Below are positions 10,249 to 21,100 of a stretch of 64,000 nucleotides of DNA, in pieces (position 1 is the stretch's first letter; every line of letters begins with the position of its first letter). The translations under genes and the position numbers were made by a program. The DNA is taken from the NCBI GenBank assembly GCA_963576565.1, contig OY755044.1, positions 42,650,735 through 42,714,734 on the forward strand, given 5' to 3'. This DNA comes from Aspidapion aeneum. Lineage: Eukaryota; Arthropoda; Insecta; Coleoptera; Brentidae. Under the pieces are notes generated by a model. That model was given only the letters and a program-made list of their open reading frames with translations, made no database searches and was not told where the DNA came from.

Positions 10249-10828
10249 TAACCTTTACCCCAACACTTTCAATAGGAAAATTGGGTCAAGTGATACCTTG
10301 TTATGGATGTCCCAAAAGCTTGGGGTGTTATTTCGTACAAGACATCTGTATACACCAAGCCAACTGCTGACACTCTACAAAGCCCAGATTCGACCAACTA
10401 TGGAGTACTGCTCACATATATGGAGTGCGGCACCCAAACATACCTTAATGCTTTTGAACACCGTGCAAAAACGAGCTATCAAGCTGATCAATGACCCCGC
10501 ACTTACCCGTAGCTTGGATAGTCTCGAACATCGAAGAACTGTGGGCGATCTATCTCTCTTCTACAGGTATTATCACGGAAAATGCTCTGAAGAGTTGGCA
10601 CGTATGATCCCCCCGGGAGTAGCACCTACTAGGCGAACACGTCAAACAGACGGTAACCATCAATTTATTGTCAAAATAGAGGCACCAAGAACCTCATTAT
10701 ATCAGAATTCATATCTCTGGAGAACAGCATCGCTGTGGAATAAACTCCCTGCGACAGTTTTCCCTGCAGGTTACAACCTGAACCGTTTCAAAACCAACAC
10801 ACACCGATGCGAGTGCGCATACCCGTAA
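10249..10828 (+). pseudogene. Jockey-type LINE, reverse transcriptase C-terminal fragment
   Basis: The encoded residues run through SQKLGVLFRTR, LLTLYKAQIRP, MEYCSHIW, VQKRAIKLI, LDSLEHRRTVGDLSLFYRYY, PRTSLYQ and a closing RTASLWNKLPATVFP. This is the well-known thumb and C-terminal region of jockey-clade LINE polymerases, which copy LINE RNA at a nicked chromosomal target. Everything upstream (endonuclease, catalytic RT motifs) is absent, the usual 5' truncation. The frame is open to its TAA, and a short A-rich tail follows (10827-10845), so the fragment is fairly young. It is inactive because it lacks the catalytic core. Confidence 0.85.
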
Positions 10829-10857
10829 AAAAAAAGAAAAAAAAATACGAAGGTATC

Positions 10858-11096
10858 TTGAATGTCTTGTCAACCGTGTAAAATTTTCGAAAATCTAACG
10901 ATTTGTATTTGAGATATTTGTCTGTAAATTTTTAAACTTACCATGAAGCGATAAAAAAAATAAAATAAAAAAATGATATGAATGAATATAGGAATTAAGA
11001 GTTACTGCAAAATGTCGACGTGTTTCGGGATTGTTTTAATTTTGTCCCAGAAATATACATAAAGAACGTTTTTTTTAACAAACGTGAAATTTCGTA
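10858..11096. mobile_element. Left half of an inverted-repeat element split by the BEL insertion
   Basis: The segment 10858-10965 (TTGAATGTCTTG..., GAGATATTTG, CCATGAAGCGATAAAAAAAA) is present in reverse complement at 18081-18183 with moderate divergence. With the BEL element and one copy of the target duplication removed, the two arms would be separated by only about 170 bp, giving a roughly 390-bp inverted-repeat element. This makes the inverted-repeat element older than the BEL insertion. Confidence 0.55.
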
Positions 11097-11101
11097 CCCG
11101 T
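11097..11101. repeat. 5-bp target site duplication, left (CCCGT)
   Basis: CCCGT lies immediately outside the left LTR and again immediately outside the right LTR at 18029-18033. A 5-bp duplication is usual for BEL/Pao integrases. Confidence 0.85.
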
Positions 11102-11570
11102 TGTTTGCCCGCAGGTAGAAAAACGATAACTGCAGTGGACTGTATATATTCTAATTAATGAAAGCACGAACAAACATAAATATATTGATACGAAATCACG
11201 AAATAATCAAAAGGTCCATAGTTAATTGCTGGTACCACACAACGGAAATCAGAAACAAAGCACTCACCAGTTTGCAGCCAATTTCTCCACGTTCCAGGGG
11301 CCCCTTTCTGGATCTAATGATGGCACCACGTAGCTGAAGGGCTGAAGTTTCCAGTTCTATGCTTCAGTACACCAAAATCGAGCACTTTCAAGTGTAGAAA
11401 TTTGTAAATGTTGGAGAAAGTAGTTAACACGCCATTTTCTCGAGGCAGTAGAAAAGGATCTCACTGATTGTTGGTGCGCATGTCGAAATGCGCGAAAATG
11501 TACTCTGTCCGTCATCCAATTGTGTGGTTTTAAAATTAAAAACAACCGCGAAATTTAGCGGGAGCTAATA
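11102..11570 (-). repeat. BEL 3' LTR
   Basis: 469 bp, the same length as the other LTR. It differs at four sites: C/A in the GCACGAA(C/A)AAACAT block, A/G in GAGGC(A/G)GTAG, G/A in ATGTC(G/A)AAATG, and the terminal T/C. The last change alters the outer TG dinucleotide of the element strand to TA. Confidence 0.95.
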
Positions 11571-11759
11571 TAACTGCCCTCCAAAACACACAATTTTAGA
11601 ATCTCAACCGGACAGATATAGATATAAGAAAAATGATCGACCGATAAATATAAATGAATGAAAACAGATAAGTATCGTAAGTTTATTTAGAGATAACGAA
11701 ACCCGAAAAGGGCAAAACAAACAAACAAAAATTCAAAAAAAATAAAAATAAAGAAAAAC

Positions 11760-13121
11760 CTATTGTAATACCCGGTAATAGGTAGAAAAATGAAAATTAG
11801 TTTTAATTCGGCAAAGTTTTACAACTGGCCGCTTGTAAACACCGGGAGCCGTTCGTACCGTCGCAACACGCACTTGACCGTCTCCGCCGGGATGCAGTTC
11901 GATGACCCGACCGACTGGCCATTTCAAAGGTGATTGGATGTGATCACTCGTTATGATAACCAAATCATTTAATTTGATATTTGGGGACGAATCAGCCCAC
12001 TTGTGTTGCTGTTGTAGCGTATGCAAATACTCTACAGAATACCGTTTCCAAAAATCATTATGTAGTTTTTGGATTAGTTGCCATCTCGAGAGCCGATTTA
12101 GGGGAACCTCGGACAAATCTGACTCCGGAATTTCTGAATTAAGGGGTTCAAGGGTCAAAAAATGCCCAGGGGTAAGAGGTTCAAGATCGTGTGGGTCTGA
12201 AGAGGCAGGAGATAAAGGGCGACTATTAAGTACAGCTTCTATGCGACATGTAAGGGTGGACATTTCCATGATGGACAACTTCTGGTCGCCGACAACTCGA
12301 ACAAAGTGAGTTTTAAAACTTTTGACGCCAGCTTCTGCCAGGCCATTGAAATGTGGACTGAGAGGAGGTCCCAGATGCCAACGAATAGAAAGTCTGGTGG
12401 ACGCACTTCTTGCGTAATCAAGTAATTGGTTACAAAATCCTATAAAATTACTGCCCTGATCTGACCAGCATTGCGTCACGCTTCCACGTCTGGAAATGAA
12501 TCGATGGAATGCACCTACAAACCCTTCGGTGGACAGTTCCATGGTTAATTCCAAATGCACGCAATGTGTGGCCGTACAGACAAACACACAGACATACGAT
12601 TTGAAAGCTTTACTACCACGGTAACGATGATGAATCACAAAGAAAGGTCTACAAAAGTCGATAGCTACACTCGAAAAAGGTTTAAGTTGATTGATTCGAT
12701 GAGCGGGAAGAGAACTCATTATGGGCGGTCTATAGGGTTTAGGGTTGATTCCAAAACATTGCAAACACTTGGATGTGGTTCTTTGAATTGCCCGTCTGGC
12801 AGATAATATCCAAAATTGCTGTAAAAGCAGATTATGTAATGTTTTAAACCCAGGATGAAGGTATTGTCGACGAGTGGACTCGATAAAAAGAGTAGTTAAA
12901 CGATGGTTACTCGAAAGTAAGACGGGGTGTTTTGCAGAATAAGACAAAAGGTCAGATTTTTGTAATCTGCCACCGACTCTAATGATATTATTTTCATCAA
13001 GAAAAGGTGAAAGTTTTCGAAAAGGTTTCGGTATTGGTTTATCCTTAGATAACGCGGAAAAAAGTTCAGAAAAGCAAGAACCTTGAACGCGTTTGATAAG
13101 AAGGTATAACGCACTTTGCAT
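11760..13121 (-). pseudogene. pol: BEL pol: integrase and C-terminal DUF5641-like region
   Basis: The integrase inserts the reverse-transcribed DNA into the chromosome. The first about 60 residues end in FSALSKDK and a linker. A zinc-binding HHCC region follows (His in YLHPG, then C-L-Q-C). The catalytic core has all three acidic residues: Asp in VAIDF, Asp in SDQGSNF and Glu in GLAEAGVKS. The end matches the BEL-specific C-terminal domain (NDFWKRYSVEYL, LNDLVII, WPVGRVIELHPG, KRPVVKLC). The frame is open to its natural stop at 11760, but it is joined to the preceding RNase H region only through a frameshift near 13125. As written, it would not be made as part of a polyprotein. Confidence 0.9.
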
Positions 13122-14278
13122 CTCACCGGTGGTAGGAAAAGAATATTTTCAAAAATAATTTTTTGGTCCGGTAGATTAGTGGGTTTTTGATAGGAATGGT
13201 TTTGAAAAAGGTTAACTATTCGAAGGACATAACAAATGATACGTTGAATTTTTGATATAGATGAATATTTGATAAGAAGCTGATCTAAGAAGTTAACGTC
13301 AATTATCGCATTGCAACAGACCTTTGGCTTTTCCTCCAGATTAATATCTCCGAAATCAATCGACATTTTTGATTTATGAAAATCGGGCCATTCGTTTTCG
13401 GGAGACCACAAAAAGGACGGTGCGTTCCACCACATGTCATGTGAAATGAGCTGTGAAGGGGTGGCCCCTCGTGACGCAATATCGGCTGCATTTAAAGCAG
13501 AAGGAATGTAGCGCCATGAGTTTGAGGGAATGATTTCTTGGATTCTACTGACTCGATTTCCAACAAAGGTTTGCCAGCGATTAGGAGGGGATGAAAGCCA
13601 GTGCAATACGACTTGCGAATCGCAGAAAGTAACGATATTTGTAAAAGTTATTTTTCCTTTATAGCTAAATAAGACGAAATCAATTAATTCGCTTAAAAGA
13701 AATGCGCCTAGGAGTTCTAGCCTAGCCAAAGTTTGTGACTTTATAGGCGCGACTCTAGATTTTGCAGATATGAGAGAAACAGATATATTGTTTTCCTCTT
13801 CTACACGAAAATATACGACGCCTGCGTAGCCTCGAATTAAAGCGTCACAGAAGCCGATGATTTGACAGGTATTGGTTTTTGACAGTTTGATTTGTCGGGG
13901 TAATTGAAAATTGGAAATAAGCGGGAAATCAGAACGAAGTTTGTTCCAAGAGTCGATGATAGAAAAATCTGGTTCTTCGTCCCAGCCTATTTTTGATATC
14001 CACAACTGTTGCAAAATAAATTTTGCTTGTAGCAACAAGGGACAAAGAAAACCCAAGGGATCGAAGATTGTTCCTATGATAGATAAAATAGAACGTTTAG
14101 TTTTCTTCATTCGGCATTGATAAGAAAAAATGTCGTTTTTTGGATGCCATTGAAGGCCTAAAACTTTGATAAAGTGTGGTTGGTTCATCCTTGTCAAAAG
14201 AGAGAGGCATTTGACGATCGGATTTTGGCAATGTTGCCAATAACTCAGGACAATTGCTTGCCCATTTTTTAAGTTCAA
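12896..14278 (-). pseudogene. pol: BEL pol: A17-like linker and RNase H region
   Basis: RNase H removes the RNA template during replication. The region continues the RT thumb (KVLGLQWHPKND), passes through the segment SIIGTIFDPLGFLCPL that defines the Pao peptidase A17-type family, and then gives RNase H landmarks. These are Asp in GFCDALIRGYAGVVY, Glu in RLELLGA, Asp in FCDSQVVLHWL and Asp in NAADIASRG. Homology begins at about 14185, where the frame departs from the upstream RT frame. It ends at about 13130, where a second frameshift leaves residues without homology down to the stop at 12896. Confidence 0.88.
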
Positions 14279-15431
14279 ATCCTCCCGACTTCAACAAGTC
14301 ATTGAGTTCCATCTGTAGGGAAATGGCTTCAGAAAGCGAAGGGCTAGTTCCCAAGATATCGTCGATGTAAATTGACGTTTTTAGAACAGTACTAGCCATA
14401 GGTAAACGTTCCTTCTCTCTCTCTGCCAGCTCATTTAAAGTACGCATGGCTAGAAAATGTGAGCATGTCATGCCAAAAGTGACAGTAGAAAGTTCCCACA
14501 CTGAAAGTGGGTCCTGTGGAGAAAACCTCCACAATATCCTTTGATAAGGACGGTGATAAGGATTGATAAGGACTTGACGGAACATCTGTTTGATATCAGC
14601 AATATAGGCAATAGGATTAAGACGAAACGTAAGGAGTAAAGAAGCAATATCCTTTTGAAGTTTCGGTCCAGACAACAACGTGTCATTGATACTAATATTC
14701 TTTGGAGTGACTGCCGAACAATCCCAGACTACCCTTAATTTTGTACTTAAGCTTTCCGGCTTTAGTACGCAATGGTGTGCCAAAAAACATGATACGTCGA
14801 CTTTTGGTTGACTAGGTAAAACTAGACTCATATGATTAGAATCGATATAGTCTTGCATGAAACTAGAATAGGCAGTGTACAGATCAGGATTTTTGAGTAA
14901 TCTATTTTCTAGAAGTAAAAATCTACGATAAGCTTGCGGATAAGTATTTCCTAGGTCAGGGTTTATTTTATCTTTAAACGGAAGATTTGATAAGATTAGC
15001 TTTTTAGGCAAATGTTCGATTTCCCAAAACCTAGGGATAATGACCTCTAAAGGAGGTGAATGACTCGTTAAAAAACAACTGGTTCGTTCCGTAAGACTAC
15101 CTACTTTGTCAACTTTTCCCATGACGACCCAGCCAAAGATGGTTTCAAGGGCTGAAGGTTGCCCTATTTGTCCAAGAACCCTGCCCTCCTTGAATATCTG
15201 TGCGAATAGCTCGCAACCAATAACTAGGTCCACAGGTCTAGATTTGAAATAAGATGAGTCGGCAAGTTTAAGGTTTTCCAAGTGTTTCCACTGATTATCG
15301 TTCAAAGTGAATGTAGGCATATTGGAACATAGTTGTGGAACAACAATTGCTTCGAAATTAAGTAAAGGAGTGACCTGTCCTTGTGGCTTAATGTGACATT
15401 GAACGAGCCCTTTGGAAGTAAGAGAAGACAT
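14097..15431 (-). pseudogene. pol: BEL pol: reverse transcriptase
   Basis: The RT copies the element RNA into DNA. Visible are the region rich in EHLPKK and PFKDKINPDLG, then KLRVVWDCSA, the first catalytic Asp in ADIKQMF, the TFGMTCSHFLAMRTL block and the catalytic YIDDI at about residues 355-359 (14356-14369). The catalytic residues look intact. The frame is continuous with the protease region upstream apart from the stop at 15486. It runs out of homology near 14185, where a one-base-type shift moves the reading into the next frame. The residues after that, down to 14097, are out-of-frame tail. Confidence 0.9.
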
Positions 15432-15485
15432 TTGATTTAATCCAAATATTTCAGTGATGTAACTTCGCCTAGGAAGATTAAGACG

Positions 15486-16058
15486 CTAAATACACTTTTC
15501 ACTGATGAATCCTGTCTGTGATCCAAAATCAAGCAGTGCCCTTACAGATTGAAAATTTCCACAACCGTCCATAACATCTATTATGGCGGTGCATAAAAGA
15601 AAGGTACCTGATGGTCCTGAGGTATTTAATGACACATGAAGATTATTGACAGGTGGTGTGTGATTGACAGGACTAGTATCTTGGCTTCCAGACTCCTTAT
15701 TAGTTTCTAAGATATGAGTTAAAGTGTGGTGCCTTTTACTATTGCAAGTCCTGCATGAATATTTTGATTTGCACGTATCTACCCCATGCCAGGGATGAAG
15801 ACACGCTAGACATAATTTTTTCTGCTTGACGAGAGATAGGCGATCGATAGGTGAGAGGTCAAGAAATGTTTGACATTTCGAAAGCACGTGACCTTGATTA
15901 CACCGGAAACATTTTATTCCCGTACTTGAATTAGTTGAGGTGCCAGCCAGTCCTATAAAAGGCGAATTGGATGATTTATAGGCAGGCTTTTGCCCAAACA
16001 GATTTTGCATAGAATTTGATTTTTGATAGGTACGCTTTTGCCCAAAATGATTTTGCAT
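15486..16058 (-). pseudogene. BEL gag zinc knuckles and DUF1758-type aspartic protease
   Basis: Three cysteine-rich knuckles (CFRCNQGHVLSKC, CLACLHPWHGVDTC, CRTCNSKRHH) represent the RNA-binding end of Gag. They are followed by the start of the retroviral-type protease that would process the polyprotein (LLCTAIIDV, then ALLDFGSQTGFI). The catalytic triplet is normally Asp-Ser/Thr-Gly; here it reads Asp-Phe-Gly, explained by a single C-to-T change. The frame ends at a TAG at 15486, with the RT frame continuing in phase 18 codons downstream. A 23-codon repeat of the QKSNSMQN type lies at the N-terminal end. A further in-phase stop lies just upstream of the first ATG. Confidence 0.85.
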
Positions 16059-16229
16059 AGAATTTGATTTTTGTTAGGTAGGCACCTTTTTAAGTGCTGC
16101 TAATTGAGGAAGTGATTCCAAAACTTTACATCTTTTTTCTAGAAATTGAAAAAGTGACTGAAAAGTGGGAATTTCGGCATTAGTATTGGCGTGACTCATT
16201 TCAAAATTTGAACGCGTCGGAATATCCAA

Positions 16230-16982
16230 TTATTCTAACAGAATGAAAAAAATAATAAAGTCCCAACTGTCAACGTCAAAGCTAAGTGATTTTAAAATTT
16301 CTAGGGATTCTGAAAAGGTGTCAATTAAATTACGCAATTCTTTAGCTGACTCGTTTTTTAAGGTAGAGTTCATAATTGTGCTTAAAGCATCAGTTGCGAG
16401 GTCTCGCTTGTTTTGATATCTATTGACTAATTTGTCGTAAGCAATTTTATAATTTTGATCAGATAAGCTAATCCCTGATATCAATTTTAAAGGCTCATCC
16501 TCGAGATATGAAAATAAATATTGAAGTTTTCGGACGTTACTTAGACTTTGATTTTGATCTATAATGTTATTAAAAAGATCGAAAAAGCTTGGCCATAATT
16601 TTTTATCACCTCGAAATATGGGAATACCTAACTCTTTGAGTTTTGGAGTTTCGTTTTGTCGAACATATGATCCCGAAAAGGATGGGGCCTCAACCGGAAA
16701 TATTTCAGAGTAAACCCCTTTACACGCATAAAAATATTTACGAGCTTCTGAAAGGATAGCATCCTGCGTTTTAAACTCCTCATCGTCCGATTCGTCTATC
16801 AACATAATGACATCATTATGTGCCAACATGCATTTATCGAAGGTTTCATCCAAATCGGAATACCTCACTTGAAACTCGTTTCTCGCTTTTGCGTCCGTTG
16901 CCGCGGTTTGTGAAAACACATAACACTCGGTGATCGCCGATAAAAAACCCTTGCGTTTTTGCACGGGTTTTTTGATAGACAT
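16230..16982 (-). pseudogene. gag: BEL Gag (DUF1759-type)
   Basis: Gag forms the particle that packages the element RNA. I place the start at 16982 (MSIKKPVQKRK), because the 14 residues upstream of it are not Gag-like, although the frame stays open to 17024. The central region (KLKELGIPIFRGDKKLWPSF, VRKLQYLFSYL, PLKLISG, YQNKRDLATDAL) is the conserved BEL/Pao gag domain. The frame meets TAA at 16230-16232, where the family continues; homologous reading carries on in the same phase to about 16059, with one more stop at about 16073. About 250 codons are open. Confidence 0.85.
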
Positions 16983-17010
16983 GATTTTACCTTTGAAATG
17001 ACGAAATTGT

Positions 17011-17297
17011 CGGTAAATATACAATTACCGCTAAATTAATACTTCTGAAATAGAAAAATGACGAATTGTCGAAAATATGCACTAACTTATCGCAATTGAT
17101 GAAAATTGTTTTAAATATCGAAACGATATGGAACACATCTAATCACAGAAATGTCGGTAAATATACAATTAACGCTAAATTAATGCTTCTGAAATAGAAA
17201 AATGACGAATTGTCGAAAATATGCACTAATTTATCGCAATTGATGAAAATTGTTTTAAATATCGAAATGATATGGAACACATCTATTCACAGAAATG
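17011..17297 (-). repeat. Two-copy 144-bp tandem repeat in the BEL leader
   Basis: The sequence from CGGTAAATATACAATTA at 17011 is repeated at 17155 with only a few differences: CGGTAAATATACAATTAACG in place of ...ACCG, C/T in CACTAACTTAT, and C/T in CGAAACGATA. The array lies between the 5' LTR and gag on the element strand, where packaging and leader signals are expected. Confidence 0.9.
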
Positions 17298-17559
17298 AGA
17301 AATGTTGTTTGTTTTGATTGATTCTCGATTTTTGTTTACTAAAGTGACCACGCGGTAGACCCTGCGTTACCATAGCAGCGGACTGAAAACAGGTGAACTG
17401 CGCCGAAACCGAAGGTCGAACGAAAATCTCTCTCGGTTCAATACGATTGGCAAAATTCAAGGCCGTGTGATCTCGGCGAAAATGTGAAAATGAAATGGCC
17501 GACTTATTAATACCGTCGTATGGCGTAAATTTAAATAATTCGGGTCGAAGGAACACTTA

Positions 17560-18028
17560 TGTTTGCCCGCAGGTAGAAAAACGATAACTGCAGTGGACTG
17601 TATATATTCTAATTAATGAAAGCACGAAAAAACATAAATATATTGATACGAAATCACGAAATAATCAAAAGGTCCATAGTTAATTGCTGGTACCACACAA
17701 CGGAAATCAGAAACAAAGCACTCACCAGTTTGCAGCCAATTTCTCCACGTTCCAGGGGCCCCTTTCTGGATCTAATGATGGCACCACGTAGCTGAAGGGC
17801 TGAAGTTTCCAGTTCTATGCTTCAGTACACCAAAATCGAGCACTTTCAAGTGTAGAAATTTGTAAATGTTGGAGAAAGTAGTTAACACGCCATTTTCTCG
17901 AGGCGGTAGAAAAGGATCTCACTGATTGTTGGTGCGCATGTCAAAATGCGCGAAAATGTACTCTGTCCGTCATCCAATTGTGTGGTTTTAAAATTAAAAA
18001 CAACCGCGAAATTTAGCGGGAGCTAACA
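17560..18028 (-). repeat. BEL 5' LTR
   Basis: 469-bp direct repeat of 11102-11570. On the minus strand it starts TGTTAGCTCCCGC and ends CCTGCGGGCAAACA, the canonical TG...CA ends. As the upstream LTR it should contain the promoter of the element; I see no unambiguous TATA box. Confidence 0.95.
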
Positions 18029-18033
18029 CCCGT
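18029..18033. repeat. 5-bp target site duplication, right (CCCGT)
   Basis: Identical to 11097-11101 and directly adjacent to the LTR end. Confidence 0.85.
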
Positions 18034-18183
18034 GAATTTAAAATTAATTAAATTCAAATTTTAACCATGAAACTTGTTTATCGTTTTTTTTATTGCTCCA
18101 TGATAAATTCCGAGGCAAATATCTCAAAACCAAATAAATGAATAGAATTTTGAAATTTTTACACAGTTGTAAAGACATTCAGG
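18034..18183. mobile_element. Right half of the inverted-repeat element split by BEL
   Basis: The part 18081-18183 is the reverse-complement partner of 10858-10965. See that entry for the reconstruction. Confidence 0.5.
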
Positions 18184-21100
18184 TGACTTTTAGAATAAGG
18201 TATTAATCAACACACTTTTTTTATTCAAAATATAGGGATAATTTTTACCCTTCGAAGATTTCAAGATAAAAAGGGCCCTTCTCGCAAACAAAATCGATGT
18301 GTTACAGCGATTTTTCATAAACTTTGAAAAATATCCAAAAATGCGATATTAGATAGATTTTCGTCGTGCCAAAAACGGCCAACGACTAACGCAATTTGTC
18401 AATATTCACATTTGAATGTCACATATCGTTAACGGCTTCCGTGGAACGCCGCAAACGCACGAACGGTTAACATAAGAAGTTTGACATACATAGAACGTGG
18501 GCGATTGTGTTTTAGTGAGCTTCTATTACATTCCGCGCCATTTGGTGTTATATTTTAAAATAAACTATTTTTAGATGGGGTTCACCTTACCAAATAAAGA
18601 AATAAAAAAAAGGTGTTTTAAATTCAATAAATTTTATTTCACAGGAAGAATTTTCCTTGACAATATTCTTCTACAGTTTTATATTTTCACTGATTTTAAA
18701 CCTCTTTTAAAAATATTTTTTTTATTCCTAATATGCGCATATTTTGATTTTAAACCTCTTTTAAAAATATTCTTTTTATTCCTAATATGCGCATATTTAC
18801 TAGCTAAACCTAAACCTAGAGTCGAATAAGCCTTAATTAAAATGGATCTTACTTTAAAAACTAATAACCACAGTCCAGTCAAACTTTTTATCTGTACATC
18901 CAAATTTTTCCAACTATTTGTCCAGTTTCTAACTCTGATTAGAATTCTTATTCGTCGAAATTCATAATTCTGAGCATAGTTCTAATTCGTCACAATTCTT
19001 AACTTGGGAATAATTCTAATTCGTCAGAATTCTTAATTCTGTTTATAATTCTGATACGTGAAGATTCCCTCCAGAATTCTTTTGGAGACCTAAAAGAAAA
19101 ACAGGTTTTTGGAACGCACCCTAAGGCAACTAGGCAGAGGACTAAATGGTTGGGTAATTGATTACTTCTAATTAATAAAAAAACAAAAATTAAATAATTC
19201 AACTGATAAATTACTAAAATAAATGAAAATTTACTATAGTTATGCTTTAGTAATTTAATGTTCAAATTTGTCAAATAAATGGCCATTAACTATGACAATC
19301 TGAACAGCCCAACAGTCAGCTAGTCAATATCATTACTATTATTATTATTTTACCTACAAACGATTGATAAAGAAAAATAGAGATTTTGACTAGCGTGAAC
19401 GCACCTTAACATATAACGAAAATTAATAATCAAAAGTGACTACAATTTAACCCTATATATATTTTTTTTTTTCTAAAACAAGAAGCAATAAGCTGTTTAA
19501 AAAAAAATTGGTAAAACTGAGTCGTAATTAGCTTATAGAAAATCAAAATTTATGAAGTAAATTAGAAAATATGGACTTACCAATTTAGGTCGGGCTGCGA
19601 GTCACAAAAAGTAAACTTCTTTTAAACACAAAACCCAGTTTTAAATATCCCTCTGGGATCGTTTTACTGACGTAAAAATAACTTAGCTTTTGGTTTAAAA
19701 TATATAAAAAATCTTTTAGAGATTTGCTTCCTGCGCTTCTCACAGCATGGAAGTTTGTAAAAATGTCACTCCTAAAGGGTTTCCGTTCTCCTTTATAGGT
19801 TCGCACCCCCCAAAAGTGGTCCATAAATCCATAAAATTCGCGAATTTTCGAGATTTTAAAAGAAATGAGAAACAGAGACAACAAGATAAAAACTAATGAG
19901 AAATAAGGATCGGAACCAGAAAGTGTGTTTCCGGTCGCCCTATTTATTTCCAATCCAAGAATTAATCAAAATTTACACATAAAGTTAAGACTCTTAGAGC
20001 ACACATATGTAAGAAAAGGACAGAGAAACTAAAGCCGTGCAAGTGGTTAATTTTGGAGCCTTTGAAATTGCATACCATGTTTCAGAAAAATTACCATATT
20101 GCCATGTCTTAAACAAAGTGTTTCCATTTCAGGAAAAGTACTCTTGAAAATAAAAAGTGAAAGGGTCTTGACTAAAATCAGTTAATTGGGACTCTATTCA
20201 GTCCAAATAATTATTTGGACACTTAATTAGTACACTTGATTGTGCAAGAATAAATTAGGAGTTCCGAAAGATGCTAGGAAATTCACGACGACCAGAGCGG
20301 CAACGCCGCATTTATCTCGATTGTTTTCACAGGCACAAAAGACGGTACGATTTTTAGTGTAATGTTTTGATTTTGAACTCGCGACAATAAGTTATTCGAA
20401 ATAATTATTACTAAATAAGACGTTAAATGTTTCCTGATCAAAGAAATGAATTAAGTGTTTTGTGGAACTAACTTAGGAATAAAACAAGAATAAAACAATA
20501 GATGGAACAGAGCATTGAAAGTCAGGTAGGTAAACAATAGTAAAATAGATAAATCTAGGTACTATAACTATTCTATCTTTATCTTTGATTCTATGAAATA
20601 GCCGTGGACTGACGTAATGCTTATAGACAAAGTAGCTAAATCCTAGAAAATGTCGTAGATCACTGCGAAAAAGAGTAGACAAAATTATAGACAAATGGAC
20701 TAGGAAATAGATGACCTAGACTACTGAATATAAATATTGACGATGCAATACAAATAATCTATGACGGTTATGGCGCTTTGTAAAGAGAAATCAGGTAGGT
20801 CCAAATTTGTAAGTAGAAAATAGACAAATAGATAAATTACCTACTTTGGTCTATTTTAGGCTAACCAAAGCTACCACAGACATGAAAATTTGTACGTATA
20901 TAAACGATGGGATGAAGAAGATAATACAATCATAACGAAGTTTGAGATATTTACAGAAAGGGAATGATAACTTAATTTTGATGTGTCACTAGACAAATAG
21001 AAAAACTAGACAACCAGAGAAGATTATGTATGGTTGAATAGAAAACGGTTAAGAAGCAAGAGATCTTATGAAGGTATGTCCAATGACATAAATAGAAACT

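Larger units (their letters stand above)
11102..18028 (-). mobile_element. Full-length BEL/Pao LTR retrotransposon
   Basis: A 6,927-bp element on the minus strand with 469-bp LTRs, a 5-bp target duplication, and gag, protease, RT, RNase H and integrase regions in the order typical of BEL/Pao. The LTRs differ at 4 positions, so insertion is recent. The coding region is nevertheless broken by three in-frame stops (about 16230, about 16073 and 15486) and two frameshifts (about 14185 and about 13125). The 5' LTR (right side) begins with canonical TG on the element strand, while the 3' LTR begins TA. A purine-rich tract adjoins the 3' LTR at about 11571-11590. I could not identify a convincing tRNA primer-binding site next to the 5' LTR at 17559. 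Confidence 0.95.

Noticed and set aside
11953..12806. Plus-strand frames of 60-118 codons opposite the BEL integrase
   Set aside because: Shadows of the minus-strand pol gene; no independent homology.
17540..17559. tRNA primer-binding site next to the BEL 5' LTR
   Set aside because: The sequence after the LTR (element strand TAAGTGTTCCTTCGACCC) lacks the TGG start expected for pairing with a tRNA CCA end; left unassigned.
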